Below are positions 39,265-48,550 of a stretch of 64,000 nucleotides of DNA, piece by piece. A program made the position numbers and the translations under genes. The notes under the pieces are model-generated. The model had not been told where the DNA came from. It did not search any database and worked only from the letters and a program-made list of their open reading frames with translations. Position 1 is the first letter of the stretch; every line of letters begins with the position of its first letter. This stretch comes from Bacillus sp. PK3_68. Lineage in GTDB: Bacteria; Bacillota; Bacilli; Bacillales; Domibacillaceae. The DNA lies in contig NZ_NQYC01000001.1 in the NCBI RefSeq assembly GCF_003600835.1, positions 4,177,001 through 4,241,000 on the forward strand, written 5' to 3'.

Positions 39265-40135
39265 GTGACAGAATTAGGAAACCGCTTAAGAGAAGCACGG
39301 GAGGCGAAAGGGCTATCCTTAGCAGATGTGCAGGAAATGACAAAGATTCAGAAAAGATATTTAAAGGGCATAGAAGAGGGGAATTATGAGCTGATGCCCG
39401 GCAAATTTTATGTACGGGCGTTTATCAAGCAATATGCTGAAGCGGTTGGGCTTGACCATGAGCAATTGTTTGAAGAATATAAAAATGAAATTCCTTCTTC
39501 CTATGAAGATGAAATTCCTCAAAGAGCGACAAAAGTAGAGAAAGTACGGACGACGGCGCCAGCTGAACCGTCCAAGCTTCTTGAGTATTTACCGAGGATT
39601 TTAGTGACGGCTTTTGTTGTCGGAGCACTTTTTCTAGTTTGGTTTCTTATCCCTAAGAGTGATTCTAATGACAAAGCGGTGAAGGAAGAAACCGTTGTTG
39701 AACAGCCGAAAGACCAGACGGATGATAAGAAAGAAGCCAAAGAGCCAAAAAAGAAACGAACAAAGAGCCTAAAAAGAAGAGAAAGTCGAAGAGCCTGCTA
39801 AGCCTGCACAAACCTTAACTGCAGCAGGGGCGAGCGGCAGGAAAGCCACATACGTTCTTCAAAATGCAGAGAAATTCGAGGTAACTATTCTATCTAAAGG
39901 GGAGACATGGATAGGAGTAACTGATGGAAGCGGAAAAAGCTATTATAATAATATGTTGGCAAAAGGACAGTCGCAAACATTTAATTTAACAGGACAGACA
40001 GAAGCGAAAATTGTCGTTGGCTTTGCACCGGATACGGAAATTAAAGTAAACGGCGAAACGCTGGCGTATCAGCTTCCGGCTGCCAAACAGGTAAGACAAG
40101 ACATTATTATTCAGGCGAAACCTGCCGGACAATAA
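39265..40135 (+). pseudogene. rodZ: rodZ (YmfM), frame broken in the linker
   Basis: RodZ is a membrane protein of the elongation/cell-shape machinery that links to MreB. The first frame encodes the cytoplasmic HTH (residues 1-70, with RLREAREAKGLSLADVQEMTKIQKRYL) and the membrane helix (about 108-130). A Lys/Glu-rich linker follows and the frame ends at 39801. The extracytoplasmic DUF4115 domain continues in another frame from about 39775 to 40135 (TYVLQNAEKFEVTILSKGETWIGV). Two one-base deletions in the A-rich stretch 39747-39779, or one insertion after 39772, explain the break. The start GTG 39265 follows GGAAGGTG. Confidence 0.88.
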
Positions 40136-40200
40136 TTTGGCAGTTTTTTGGATAGCTTCTTTGTAAGTTGTCTGTCGATAGAATAGTTGGAGGGTCGACT

Positions 40201-40778
40201 GTGAATTTACCGAATAAAATTACTGTTTCAAGGATTTTAATGATCCCGCTCTTTTTGGTGATCATGTTAGTTGAGTTTAATTGGGGGACCTTACAGTATT
40301 TGGTACCACCATGCCGGCTGCCCACTTTTGGGGAGCCATGCTATTTATTTTAGCCTCAACGACTGACTGGGTTGATGGCTATTATGCGAGAAAATTAAAC
40401 CAGGTCACAAACTTGGGGAAATTTTTAGATCCACTCGCTGATAAGTTACTTGTATCAGCAGCCTTAATCGTGCTTGTTGATTTTAATTTAGCTGCTTCCT
40501 GGATTGTCATTCTTATTATCAGCAGGGAGTTTGCGGTAACGGGCTTACGGTTAATCTTAGCTGGAGAAGGCGAAGTGGTTGCGGCTAATATGCTTGGGAA
40601 AATTAAGACGTGGGCGCAGATTATTGCCATTGCGGCTTTATTGCTTCATAATGCGCCATTTGAAGGATTAGGAATCCCATTTGCAGATATCGCCCTTTGG
40701 ATAGCGGCATTCTTTACCGTTTGGTCCGGCTGGGATTACTTCTATCTTAACCGTGGCGTGTTTAAACATTCAAAGTAA
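40201..40778 (+). pseudogene. pgsA: Phosphatidylglycerophosphate synthase, frame broken at a G run
   Basis: PgsA makes the precursor of phosphatidylglycerol and is normally essential. The N-terminal frame from GTG 40201 (ribosome site GGAGGG) gives NLPNKITVSRILMIPLFLVI and FNWG, then leaves the family. From the G5 run at 40283-40287 the +1-shifted frame carries the rest: DLTVFGTTMPAAHFWGAMLFILASTTDWVDG, split here by the break. The intact CDP-alcohol motif has TTDWVDGYYAR and GKFLDPLADKLL. One extra G restores a 192-residue protein of normal length. Given essentiality this is most likely a base-calling error. Confidence 0.9.
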
Positions 40779-40839
40779 AAGAAAAGGTTGCTCCAAAGTA
40801 AGCCCGTTGTGTTTTAAAATTTACCACGATACTATATAA

Positions 40840-40873
40840 AATAAGGCTGCTTATGGAGCAGCCTTATTTTTAA
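40840..40873 (+). terminator. Terminator after pgsA
   Basis: AATAAGGCTGCT and AGCAGCCTTATT form a perfect 12-base stem around TATGG, followed by T-rich DNA. An upstream segment (40784-40794) could pair with the 3' arm instead. Confidence 0.85.
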
Positions 40874-40875
40874 TA

Positions 40876-41040
40876 AAGGCCCCTGTTCCACTGCTTGCTT
40901 GTTGATTTATACTGCAGGCGGACGCTTTCCGCTGGCGGTCTGTGCGCCATCTTACCAGGACTCACTTTCTCCGCTAAAGACACTTTCTTCTGCTACAATC
41001 AACTATCGAAAAAACAATATTCATCTTTAACAGGGCCTGA
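40876..41040 (+). repeat. Bacillaceae-type palindromic repeat between pgsA and cinA
   Basis: Nested inverted repeats are visible: AGGCCCCTGTT near 40877 against AACAGGGCCT near 41029, and GTTGATT (40911) against AATCAAC (40998). The core GCAGGCGGACGCTTTCCGC resembles a repeat family seen in many Bacillaceae intergenic regions. No coding frame is present. Only one copy lies in this window, so repeat status rests on resemblance. Confidence 0.5.
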
Positions 41041-41061
41041 ATAAGAGAAGGGATGACAAAA

Positions 41062-42306
41062 ATGAATGCAGAAATTATTGCAGTTGGTTCCGAGTTGCTG
41101 TTAGGGCAAATTACAAATACAAACGCCCAGTTTCTCTCTCAGCAATTAGCGGAAATTGGGGTGAATGTGTACTATCATACGGTTGTTGGGGACAATAGTA
41201 GCCGTGTGCTCGATGCAATAAAGGAAGCGGAAAAAAGAGCGGACTTGCTTATCTTTACAGGTGGGCTTGGTCCTACGAAGGATGATTTAACAAAGGAAGC
41301 AATTGCCGCTCATATTGGTCGTCCGCTTGTTTATAACGAAGAGGCCTTAAAAAGTATTGAAAACTACTTTGTAAAAACGAAGCGCCCGATGACACCAAAC
41401 AATAAAAAACAGGCCCTGGTCATGGAGGGCTGTCTCGTTTTAGCGAATGATCATGGCATGGCGCCAGGGATGATGGTAAAAGGAAAGAATCACTTCTATA
41501 TGCTTTTGCCGGGGCCACCCCGGGAAATGCAGCCGATGTTTGTCCGCTATGGAAAGCCGGCGCTATTAGATGTGCTTGAAAAAGTTGAAAAAATAGAGTC
41601 ACGCGTATTAAGGTTTTTTGGTATTGGAGAATCTGCTTTAGAAACAGAAGTAGAGGATTTGTTACTCGCACAGCAAAATCCGACGATTGCCCCGCTTGCT
41701 GGTGATGGAGAGGTAACACTGCGAATCACTGCTAAACACGAATCGGAAGAAACCGCTTTACAGATGATACAAGAAGCAGAGGAGGAAATTCTTCGCCGGG
41801 TCGGGGAATACTTTTACGGCTATAATGATACGTCCATTGCCCGTGAGCTAGCGGAGCGCTTAAAGGAAACATCTCATACGTTAGCAGCAGCTGAAAGCTT
41901 AACAGGGGGATTGTTTCAAAGTGAAATGACAGCTATTCCCGGAGCGAGCATTTTCTTTAATGGCGGGATTGTTTGCTACTCCAATGAAGCAAAGGAAAAA
42001 CTCGTGCAAGTGAAGCCAGAAACGCTTGAAAGTTATGGTGCCATTAGTGAACAGTGTGCTATTGAATTAGCGGAAAATGTCCGCAGTCTTTTGAATGCTG
42101 ACTTCGGTATTAGCTTTACCGGAGTGGCGGGACCGGATAAATCGGAAGGACACTCGCCTGGTACTGTATGGATTGGTCTTGCTTCAAAGCACAGGGAAAC
42201 AAAAGTATTCAAACTCCAATTAGTAGGCAGCCGTGAAGGAATTAGAAAGCGCTCAGTTAAGTATGGGTGTCATTATTTGTTGGCTGAGCTTGCTGGAGAT
42301 AAGTGA
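41062..42306 (+). CDS. cinA: CinA-family protein (competence/damage-inducible)
   Basis: The product of about 414 residues has the N-terminal MoaB/MogA-like domain ([53 protein letters not shown]). The C-terminal CinA deamidase domain has [38 protein letters not shown] and [21 protein letters not shown]. Family members hydrolyse nicotinamide mononucleotide or process damaged nucleotides. ATG 41062 is spaced correctly from GAGAAGGG; ATG 41053 is too close. In most Firmicutes cinA is next to recA; here another gene unit separates them. Confidence 0.94.
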   Translation: MNAEIIAVGSELLLGQITNTNAQFLSQQLAEIGVNVYYHTVVGDNSSRVLDAIKEAEKRADLLIFTGGLGPTKDDLTKEAIAAHIGRPLVYNEEALKSIENYFVKTKRPMTPNNKKQALVMEGCLVLANDHGMAPGMMVKGKNHFYMLLPGPPREMQPMFVRYGKPALLDVLEKVEKIESRVLRFFGIGESALETEVEDLLLAQQNPTIAPLAGDGEVTLRITAKHESEETALQMIQEAEEEILRRVGEYFYGYNDTSIARELAERLKETSHTLAAAESLTGGLFQSEMTAIPGASIFFNGGIVCYSNEAKEKLVQVKPETLESYGAISEQCAIELAENVRSLLNADFGISFTGVAGPDKSEGHSPGTVWIGLASKHRETKVFKLQLVGSREGIRKRSVKYGCHYLLAELAGDK

Positions 42307-42323
42307 AAACATTCGGAATATTA

Positions 42324-42353
42324 TTGACTATTCTGATCGCTATGCTATATAAT
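42324..42353 (+). promoter_or_regulatory. Sigma-A promoter of the S-box transcript
   Basis: TTGACT (42324-42329) and TATAAT (42348-42353) are 18 bases apart, about 40 bases before the riboswitch. Confidence 0.7.
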
Positions 42354-42394
42354 AAAAACCAAGAGATTATGAGTTACGCAATTAAATAGAAGTA

Positions 42395-42505
42395 CTCTTA
42401 TTGAGAGCGGTGGAGGGATTAGGCCCGATGAAGCCCGGCAACCTTCAGACAAATTGTCTGAAACGGTGCTAATTCCTGCAGGCGTATGTGCCTGAGAGAT
42501 AAGAG
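42395..42505 (+). ncRNA. SAM-I riboswitch (S-box leader)
   Basis: P1 is formed by CTCTTAT (42395-42401) and ATAAGAG (42499-42505). Inside are the hallmark segments GAGCGGTGGAGGGA, GGCCCGATGAAGCCCGGCAACC and GGTGCTAATTCCTGCAG. It senses S-adenosylmethionine and should turn off the sulfhydrylase gene when SAM is high, through the downstream terminator. Confidence 0.95.
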
Positions 42506-42519
42506 GAGGATCCTATAAT

Positions 42520-42556
42520 AAAGCCCTCTTCTTACAACAGAAGAGGGCTTTTTAGT
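42520..42556 (+). terminator. Riboswitch-controlled terminator
   Basis: AAGCCCTCTTC and GAAGAGGGCTT pair and are followed by TTTTA. The 5' arm lies 15 bases after riboswitch P1, the usual S-box expression platform. Confidence 0.9.
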
Positions 42557-42602
42557 TATTCTTCAGGTTACTAGCGCTTTATTTAATAATTGGGAGGGAT
42601 TA

Positions 42603-43904
42603 ATGATGACAAACGAACAGTGGAACAAAGAAACAATTTTACTTCATGGAGGACAAGTGCCGGATCCGGTTACTGGCGCCCGTGCCGTTCCGATTTATGA
42701 AACGACTTCTTATGTATTTGAAGATACAGATCATGCTAACGCCCTATTTGCTTTGCAAAAGCCAGGAAATATTTATACGCGTATTACCAACCCGACAGTA
42801 GATGTGTTTGAAAAGCGTGTGGCTGCATTGGAAAAGGGAGCAGCAGCAGTGGCGCTCTCATCAGGAATGGCTGCCATTTCCTTTTCAATTCTTAATCTGG
42901 CTCACGCGGGCGATGAAATTATAGCGGCAGCTAATTTATACGGAGGCACCTATAACCTTTTTGCCAATACGCTTCCTAAATACGGGATTAATGTAAAGTT
43001 TGTTGATTCTACTGATCCGGAAAATTTCCGCAAAGCGATCACTCCAAAAACAAAAGCTCTGTTTGGAGAAATTATCGGAAATCCTTCCTTGAATGTGCTT
43101 GATGTGGAAAAGGTGGCAGATATTGCTCATGAAAATGGTATTCCGCTCATTGTAGATAATACGTTTGCTTCTCCTTACGGGGCTAATCCGCTTGTTCGAG
43201 GGGCCGACATTGTCGTTCATTCCGCTACGAAATGGATCAGCGGCCATGGAACAGTCATCGGTGGTATAGTAGTAGATGGAGGAACATTCAATTGGAACAG
43301 TGAGAAGTTTCCTGGCTTTACGGAGCCGGATGAATCTTATAATGGTTTAAGATTTGCGGACCTGGAAGGCCCAGCCTTTGCTATCAAATTACGCGTACAG
43401 TTGTTACGGGATTTTGGCCCTTCCTTGAGTGCCCATAGCGCCTTCTTGTTGCTTCAAGGGCTGGAAACGTTGCATTTACGTATTCAGCGCCATCATGAAA
43501 ACACGCTTGCTATCGTCGATTATTTGAAAAATCATCCGGCAGTAGATTGGGTATCTCATCCAAGCTTGGAGGATCATCCATCTCATGAATTAGCGAAGAA
43601 ATACTTGGCTAATACGTTTGGTTCTATTGTTGTATTTGGCATTAAAGGCGGCCGCGAAGCAGGTAAAAAAGTGATTGATAACATTAAACTGTGGTCACAT
43701 GTTGCCAATGTGGGGGATGGCAAGTCACTCATTATTCACCCGGCTTCTACCACACATCAGCAATTAAGCAGTGAAGACTTAGCAAAATCAGGTACGAAAG
43801 AAGAGATGATCCGTTTATCGATCGGACTGGAGTCAACAGAGGACCTGATTGCTGACTTGAATCAGGCGATTAAAAAAGCGACTGGCGTAGCTGTAGAAGC
43901 TTAA
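42603..43904 (+). CDS. O-acetylhomoserine sulfhydrylase (Cys/Met PLP enzyme)
   Basis: The 433-residue PLP enzyme makes homocysteine from O-acetylhomoserine and sulfide, and belongs to the MetY group by length and motifs. It has RITNPTVDVFEKRVAALEKG, VPLIVDNTF-like IPLIVDNTFASPYGANPL, and the PLP lysine Lys210 in VVHSATKWISGHGTVIGG. The C-terminal HPASTTHQQLS is typical of this group. GGGAGG precedes ATG 42603; ATG 42606 is an alternative. It is under an S-box riboswitch, which agrees with a methionine-synthesis role. Confidence 0.93.
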   Translation: MMTNEQWNKETILLHGGQVPDPVTGARAVPIYETTSYVFEDTDHANALFALQKPGNIYTRITNPTVDVFEKRVAALEKGAAAVALSSGMAAISFSILNLAHAGDEIIAAANLYGGTYNLFANTLPKYGINVKFVDSTDPENFRKAITPKTKALFGEIIGNPSLNVLDVEKVADIAHENGIPLIVDNTFASPYGANPLVRGADIVVHSATKWISGHGTVIGGIVVDGGTFNWNSEKFPGFTEPDESYNGLRFADLEGPAFAIKLRVQLLRDFGPSLSAHSAFLLLQGLETLHLRIQRHHENTLAIVDYLKNHPAVDWVSHPSLEDHPSHELAKKYLANTFGSIVVFGIKGGREAGKKVIDNIKLWSHVANVGDGKSLIIHPASTTHQQLSSEDLAKSGTKEEMIRLSIGLESTEDLIADLNQAIKKATGVAVEA

Positions 43905-43951
43905 CGCTTTTCCTTATTAAATAAAGAATATGACAGGCTTAAAATTATCCT

Positions 43952-43996
43952 CTCCTGCTTTTTTATGATAAAATAAAAAAGCAGGAGTTACTTTTT
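43952..43996 (+). terminator. Terminator after the sulfhydrylase gene
   Basis: CTCCTGCTTTTTTAT (43952-43966) pairs perfectly with ATAAAAAAGCAGGAG (43973-43987), followed by TTACTTTTTTTTC. It can work in both directions. Confidence 0.85.
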
Positions 43997-44078
43997 TTTC
44001 TTCTTTTTTCCGCTATTTCTTCTTCTACTTTTCTAGTTTCTTATCCATTCTTCTTCTCAGGAGGAAAAATAAAAAAAC

Positions 44079-44092
44079 CGAATAAATGTTCG
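44079..44092 (+). promoter_or_regulatory. SOS (LexA/DinR) box of recA
   Basis: CGAATAAATGTTCG matches the Bacillus SOS-box form CGAAC-n4-GTTCG with one change in the left arm, and closely resembles the B. subtilis recA box. It lies nine bases upstream of the recA -35 hexamer, where bound LexA could block polymerase. Confidence 0.85.
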
Positions 44093-44100
44093 CTTTTTAC

Positions 44101-44129
44101 TTGAAATTGTCTCAATAAAAAGGTATAGT
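44101..44129 (+). promoter_or_regulatory. Sigma-A promoter of recA
   Basis: TTGAAA (44101-44106) and TATAGT (44124-44129) are 17 bases apart, directly downstream of the SOS box. Confidence 0.85.
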
Positions 44130-44201
44130 TAGTATAGATTATGAAACAACATGTCACTGTGCATTTACTTAATAGATTGTTAATTTTAAGGAGGAATTTT
44201 A

Positions 44202-45248
44202 GTGAACGATCGTCAAGCAGCATTGGATATGGCCTTAAAGCAAATTGAAAAACAATTTGGTAAAGGGTCTATCATGAAATTAGGAGAACAAACAGACCGG
44301 AAAATTTCCACTAGTCCAAGCGGCTCGCTTGCTCTTGACGCAGCCCTTGGTGTAGGCGGTTATCCACGCGGTCGGGTCGTTGAGATCTATGGGCCGGAAA
44401 GCTCTGGTAAAACAACCGTGGCTCTTCACGCTATTGCTGAAGTACAAGCTGCCGGCGGTCAAGCTGCTTTCATTGATGCGGAGCATGCGCTTGATCCTGT
44501 ATACGCTCAGAAATTAGGAGTCAACATTGATGAGTTGTTGCTTTCTCAGCCGGATACAGGCGAGCAAGCACTTGAAATTGCCGAAGCTCTCGTACGAAGC
44601 GGTGCTGTCGATATCCTGATTGTCGACTCGGTCGCAGCCCTTGTTCCAAAGGCTGAAATTGAAGGAGAAATGGGCGACTCCCATGTCGGCCTGCAGGCAC
44701 GTTTAATGTCACAGGCGCTTCGCAAGCTGTCTGGTGCTATTAATAAATCTAAAACAATTGCAATCTTCATTAACCAAATTCGTGAGAAAGTCGGGATTAT
44801 GTTCGGTAACCCGGAAACAACGCCTGGAGGCCGTGCGCTCAAGTTTTATAGCTCCGTCCGCCTGGAAGTTCGCCGTGCTGAAGCACTGAAACAAGGAAAT
44901 GAAATTGTAGGAAACAAAACAAAGATTAAAGTAGTGAAAAATAAAGTGGCTCCTCCGTTCCGTGTAGCAGAAGTCGATATCATGTATGGAGAAGGAATCT
45001 CCAGAGAAGGTGAAATCATCGATATGGGATCAGAGGTAGATATTGTTCAAAAGAGCGGTGCCTGGTATTCATATAATGAGGAACGCCTTGGTCAAGGGCG
45101 TGAGAATGCAAAGCAGTTCTTAAAGGAAAATCCGGCTGTTCGTCAGGAGATTATGATGAAGATCCGCCAGCATTATGGTCTTGATGCTGACTTTGTAGAA
45201 GTAGAGGAAGCAGAAGAGACAGAAGAATTCAGTTTGCTTGACGAATAA
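44202..45248 (+). CDS. recA: Recombinase RecA
   Basis: RecA forms filaments on single-stranded DNA for recombination and SOS induction. The 348-residue protein has Walker [10 protein letters not shown] (64-72), [40 protein letters not shown] and [28 protein letters not shown]. An acidic C-terminal tail ends it. GTG 44202 follows TAAGGAGG. It is separated from cinA by the S-box/sulfhydrylase unit and has its own SOS-controlled promoter. Confidence 0.98.
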   Translation: MNDRQAALDMALKQIEKQFGKGSIMKLGEQTDRKISTSPSGSLALDAALGVGGYPRGRVVEIYGPESSGKTTVALHAIAEVQAAGGQAAFIDAEHALDPVYAQKLGVNIDELLLSQPDTGEQALEIAEALVRSGAVDILIVDSVAALVPKAEIEGEMGDSHVGLQARLMSQALRKLSGAINKSKTIAIFINQIREKVGIMFGNPETTPGGRALKFYSSVRLEVRRAEALKQGNEIVGNKTKIKVVKNKVAPPFRVAEVDIMYGEGISREGEIIDMGSEVDIVQKSGAWYSYNEERLGQGRENAKQFLKENPAVRQEIMMKIRQHYGLDADFVEVEEAEETEEFSLLDE

Positions 45249-45252
45249 TAAA

Positions 45253-45292
45253 CAGGAGCGGTGTCAGGAGACATCGCTCCTCTTGTTTTTTA
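45253..45292 (+). terminator. Terminator after recA
   Basis: AGGAGCGGTGTC pairs with GACATCGCTCCT around a four-base loop, followed by TTGTTTTTT. Confidence 0.85.
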
Positions 45293-45328
45293 TTAGTCTC
45301 GAAGAAGACTGTTACCGTGATGAAACTC

Positions 45329-45357
45329 TTGACAAGAAATTTTCACAACTATAAAAT
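45329..45357 (+). promoter_or_regulatory. Sigma-A promoter of rny
   Basis: TTGACA (45329-45334) and TAAAAT (45352-45357) are 17 bases apart, leaving a leader of about 120 bases before rny. Confidence 0.75.
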
Positions 45358-45487
45358 TGAGATGTATATTTTACATTTTTTTCTCTTAAAAATGGAAATG
45401 AGAAGCTGTATATTGAAATGATAACACAATGTATCAGCCGACATGTTAAAAGCATGGCAAAAGTTCATAGCAAGAGGAGGTGAAAGG

Positions 45488-47047
45488 ATGGAACCCATTA
45501 CAATCATCTTCATTTTGCTTGGCCTAATCGTCGGTGTAGTTGTTGGCTATTTTGTTCGAAAGTCCATTGCAGAATCAAAGATTGCAGGAGCTAAAAGTGC
45601 TGCAGAGCAAATTATTGACGACGCAAAGCGTGAGGCAGAATCGCTAAAGAAAGAAGCCCTGCTTGAAGCAAAGGATGAAATTCACAAGCTTCGTACAGAC
45701 ACGGAGTTAGAACTTCGTGAACGAAGAAACGAATTGCAAAAACAAGAGAATCGTTTGTTACAGAAGGAAGAGAACCTCGACCGAAAAGATGAATCGCTGG
45801 ATAAACGCGAATTACAGCTCGAGAAAAAAGAGGAGATTCTTGCTGAGAGACAACAACATATTGAAGAGATGGACAGCAAAGTGGAAGAGATGATCAAAAA
45901 GCAGCAGGCGGAACTAGAACGAATCGCCAGTCTTACTCGGGACGAAGCCCGCTCGATTATCTTGGATCGAACGGAGCAAGAGCTTGCGCACGATATTGCT
46001 GTAATGACAAAAGAGCAAGAAAACCGAGCGAAAGAAGAAGCAGACAAGAAAGCGAAGTCAATCCTTTCTCTTGCCATTCAGCGCTGTGCGGCCGATCATG
46101 TGGCAGAAACAACTGTATCAGTTGTTACTTTGCCAAATGATGAAATGAAAGGTCGTATCATTGGACGGGAAGGACGAAACATCCGTACACTGGAAACGCT
46201 GACAGGTATTGATTTGATTATTGATGATACACCGGAAGCAGTAATTCTCTCTGGATTTGACCCAATTCGTCGGGAAACTGCCAAGATTGCTCTTGAAAAA
46301 CTCGTACAGGATGGACGTATCCATCCAGCGCGTATCGAAGAAATGGTAGATAAAGCGCGCAGAGAAGTAGATGAGCATATCCGGGAGGTCGGTGAGCAGA
46401 CAACTTTCGAAGTAGGTGTTCATGGATTACATCCGGATTTGATTAAAATTCTTGGTCGATTGAAATATCGTACAAGCTACGGCCAGAATGTGCTGAAGCA
46501 TTCCATGGAAGTTGCTTTCCTTACTGGCTTGTTGGCAGCAGAGCTTGGGGAAGATGAAACACTTGCCCGCCGTGCCGGCTTGCTTCATGACATCGGTAAA
46601 GCTGTCGATCATGAAGTGGAAGGAAGCCATGTAGAAATTGGTGTGGAACTCGCGACAAAATATAAAGAGCATCCAGTTGTTATTAATAGTATTGCTTCTC
46701 ACCACGGAGACACTGAGCCAACTTCTATTATTGCTGTACTCGTGGCTGCAGCCGATGCACTGTCCGCTGCCAGACCGGGTGCCCGCAGTGAAACGCTGGA
46801 AAACTATATTCGCCGCCTGGAGAAACTCGAGGAAATTGCCGAATCTTATGAGGGCGTAGAGAAATCTTTTGCTATCCAAGCTGGACGCGAAGTGCGGATT
46901 ATCGTTAAGCCTGAACAGGTGGATGATTTGCAAGCGCACCGACTGGCACGTGATATTCGGAAACGAATTGAGGGAGAGCTTGATTATCCAGGTCATATTA
47001 AAGTAACAGTCATAAGAGAAACGCGTGCTGTGGAATATGCGAAATAA
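45488..47047 (+). CDS. rny: Ribonuclease Y
   Basis: RNase Y is the membrane-anchored endoribonuclease that starts much mRNA decay in Bacillus. The 519-residue protein has an N-terminal membrane helix (about 4-26), and a long charged coiled coil (about 30-200). A KH domain with [31 protein letters not shown] and an HD domain with catalytic His367-Asp368 in [12 protein letters not shown] follow. ATG 45488 follows GGAGGTGAAAGG; the frame extension to 45443 is not conserved. It precedes ymdB, as in B. subtilis. Confidence 0.97.
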   Translation: MEPITIIFILLGLIVGVVVGYFVRKSIAESKIAGAKSAAEQIIDDAKREAESLKKEALLEAKDEIHKLRTDTELELRERRNELQKQENRLLQKEENLDRKDESLDKRELQLEKKEEILAERQQHIEEMDSKVEEMIKKQQAELERIASLTRDEARSIILDRTEQELAHDIAVMTKEQENRAKEEADKKAKSILSLAIQRCAADHVAETTVSVVTLPNDEMKGRIIGREGRNIRTLETLTGIDLIIDDTPEAVILSGFDPIRRETAKIALEKLVQDGRIHPARIEEMVDKARREVDEHIREVGEQTTFEVGVHGLHPDLIKILGRLKYRTSYGQNVLKHSMEVAFLTGLLAAELGEDETLARRAGLLHDIGKAVDHEVEGSHVEIGVELATKYKEHPVVINSIASHHGDTEPTSIIAVLVAAADALSAARPGARSETLENYIRRLEKLEEIAESYEGVEKSFAIQAGREVRIIVKPEQVDDLQAHRLARDIRKRIEGELDYPGHIKVTVIRETRAVEYAK

Positions 47048-47075
47048 AGCGGTGTGAGTGATCACACCGCTTTCC
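47046..47075 (+). terminator. Hairpin after rny
   Basis: AAAGCGGTGTGA pairs perfectly with TCACACCGCTTT. The following bases are only weakly T-rich, so read-through into ymdB is likely. Confidence 0.5.
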
Positions 47076-47109
47076 CTATGGGGAAATAAAGGTAAGGAAA
47101 GGAATTTAT

Positions 47110-47910
47110 ATGAGGATATTATTTGTAGGCGATGTTGTCGGGTCTCCAGGGCGCGACATGATTAATCAGTATTTACCAAGACTTAAAAATAAGTATCGGC
47201 CAGAGCTGACAATCGTTAATGGAGAAAATGCTGCTTCAGGACGGGGGATTACCGAAAAAATTTACCGCCAGTTTTTAGTAGACGGGGCTGACGTGGTTAC
47301 GCTTGGCAACCATGCTTGGGATAATAGGGATGTTTTCGAATTTATTGATGAGGCCAATGCACTCGTTCGGCCGGCTAATTTTCCAGAAGGCACTCCAGGA
47401 ACTGGATTGTTATTCATTAAGCGTGCCGGTGTAGAAGCGGCAGTGATTAATCTTCAAGGGCGTACATTTATGCCCGCTCTTGATTGTCCCTTTGAAAAAG
47501 CCAAAGCACTCGTCGCCAAAGCACGTGAACGGACGCCGATTATTTTTGTTGATTTTCATGCGGAAGCGACAAGTGAAAAACAGGCAATTGGCTGGTTTTT
47601 AGATGGAAATGTGTCTGCTGTGATAGGAACACATACTCATGTGCAAACAGCGGATAATCGCATTTTGCCAAAAGGCACAGCGTACTTATCAGATGTTGGA
47701 ATGACAGGACCATATGATGCGATTCTTGGTATGGAGAAGGAAGCAGTTTTAAAGAAATTTGTCACAGGGCTGCCGGTGCGATTTGAAGTGCCGAAAAGTG
47801 GAAGAACACAATTAAGCGCTTGTTTGATTGAAGTTGATAAAAAAACAGGAAAAGCCAAAGCTATTGACCGTATTCTCATTAATGAGGATACACCATTTAT
47901 TGCTGAGTAG
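47110..47910 (+). CDS. ymdB: YmdB, calcineurin-like phosphoesterase
   Basis: The 266-residue metallophosphoesterase has cyclic-nucleotide phosphodiesterase activity in B. subtilis and influences the choice between motility and biofilm. Motifs are ILFVGDVVGSPGRDMI, IVNGENAASGRGIT, VTLGNHAWDNRDVFEFI, FVDFHAEATSEKQA and IGTHTHVQTAD, which supply the two metal sites. Length is standard. GGAAAGGAA precedes the ATG. It lies downstream of rny, the usual order. Confidence 0.94.
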   Translation: MRILFVGDVVGSPGRDMINQYLPRLKNKYRPELTIVNGENAASGRGITEKIYRQFLVDGADVVTLGNHAWDNRDVFEFIDEANALVRPANFPEGTPGTGLLFIKRAGVEAAVINLQGRTFMPALDCPFEKAKALVAKARERTPIIFVDFHAEATSEKQAIGWFLDGNVSAVIGTHTHVQTADNRILPKGTAYLSDVGMTGPYDAILGMEKEAVLKKFVTGLPVRFEVPKSGRTQLSACLIEVDKKTGKAKAIDRILINEDTPFIAE

Positions 47911-48137
47911 CCTGGTGTCCCCTTTTGTTTAACGAGTGATCCGAGCGAGATAAGCCTGCTAAAGCGCGCTGCTTTTTCTCTAGCTGAAAAGGCTACTATG
48001 TGAAGTTCCTAGGGTTTCTTAGTTGAAGTCTGTAATACAGGAGCCTGTCCTCGAATATAGTAGAAATGGAAGGATAGCGAGCAACTATGTTCACTTAAAT
48101 GAGCATTCGGTATCGTTTAACAAAAGGAGGACAAGAA
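47911..48137 (+). other. Intergenic region before spoVS
   Basis: This 227-base interval has no convincing gene. It holds a weak hairpin (AAAGC/GCTTT near 47961-47975) and a perfect 12-base palindrome ACAGGAGCCTGT at 48037-48048, followed by TCGAATATAG. In B. subtilis spoVS is sigma-H controlled, but I could not fit properly spaced sigma-H boxes. Confidence 0.4.
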
Positions 48138-48398
48138 ATGGAGATATTAAAAGTTTCGGCAAAATCTAATCCTAATTCTGTAGCTGGTGCACTTGCCGGT
48201 GTTCTTCGGGAAAGAGGGGCGGCTGAAATTCAGGCAATTGGGGCTGGTGCGCTTAATCAAGCGGTCAAGGCAGTAGCGATTGCACGAGGATTTGTTGCTC
48301 CAAGCGGGGTAGATTTAATTTGCATCCCAGCTTTTACAGACATTATGATTGAAGGAGAAGAACGAACTGCAATCAAATTGATTGTCGAACCTCGATAA
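48138..48398 (+). CDS. spoVS: Stage V sporulation protein S
   Basis: SpoVS is an 86-residue Alba-like nucleic-acid-binding protein that affects septation and sporulation. The sequence MEILKVSAKSNPNSVAGALA, AEIQAIGAGALNQAVKAVAIARGFVAPSG and LICIPAFTDIMIEGEERTAIKLIVEP is nearly invariant in spore formers. ATG 48138 follows AAAGGAGG; the upstream extension to 48099 is spurious. A long hairpin follows the gene. Confidence 0.96.
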   Translation: MEILKVSAKSNPNSVAGALAGVLRERGAAEIQAIGAGALNQAVKAVAIARGFVAPSGVDLICIPAFTDIMIEGEERTAIKLIVEPR

Positions 48399-48413
48399 CA
48401 TCATAAATATGGA

Positions 48414-48496
48414 TAAAAACCGGCCTTTTGATAGTACAGGAGAAGAAGGATTAGTCTTCTGCTCTGCTTTCTTAAGGCGGGTTTTTCTTTTTTTAC
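48414..48496 (+). terminator. Long interrupted hairpin terminator after spoVS
   Basis: The outer arms AACCGGCCTT and AAGGCGGGTT enclose an inner pair GAGAAGAAG / CTTCTGCTC. A T-rich tail follows. Architecture is like the hairpins after rbfA and dapA. Confidence 0.7.
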
Positions 48497-48550
48497 GCTT
48501 TGTTGTTTCGCCTTTATGAATCAGAAACATTTCTGAAAGGGATGAGAAAA

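Noticed and set aside
41420-41719. Minus-strand frame inside cinA
   Set aside because: It lies wholly within a well-conserved coding gene and has no start signals; it is a shadow frame.
46427-47065. 212-residue minus-strand frame inside rny
   Set aside because: It is antisense to the conserved KH/HD region of rny, has unlikely composition and no ribosome site.
48000-48070. Sigma-H promoter for spoVS
   Set aside because: AGGA- and GAAT-like boxes are present, but none has the required spacing.
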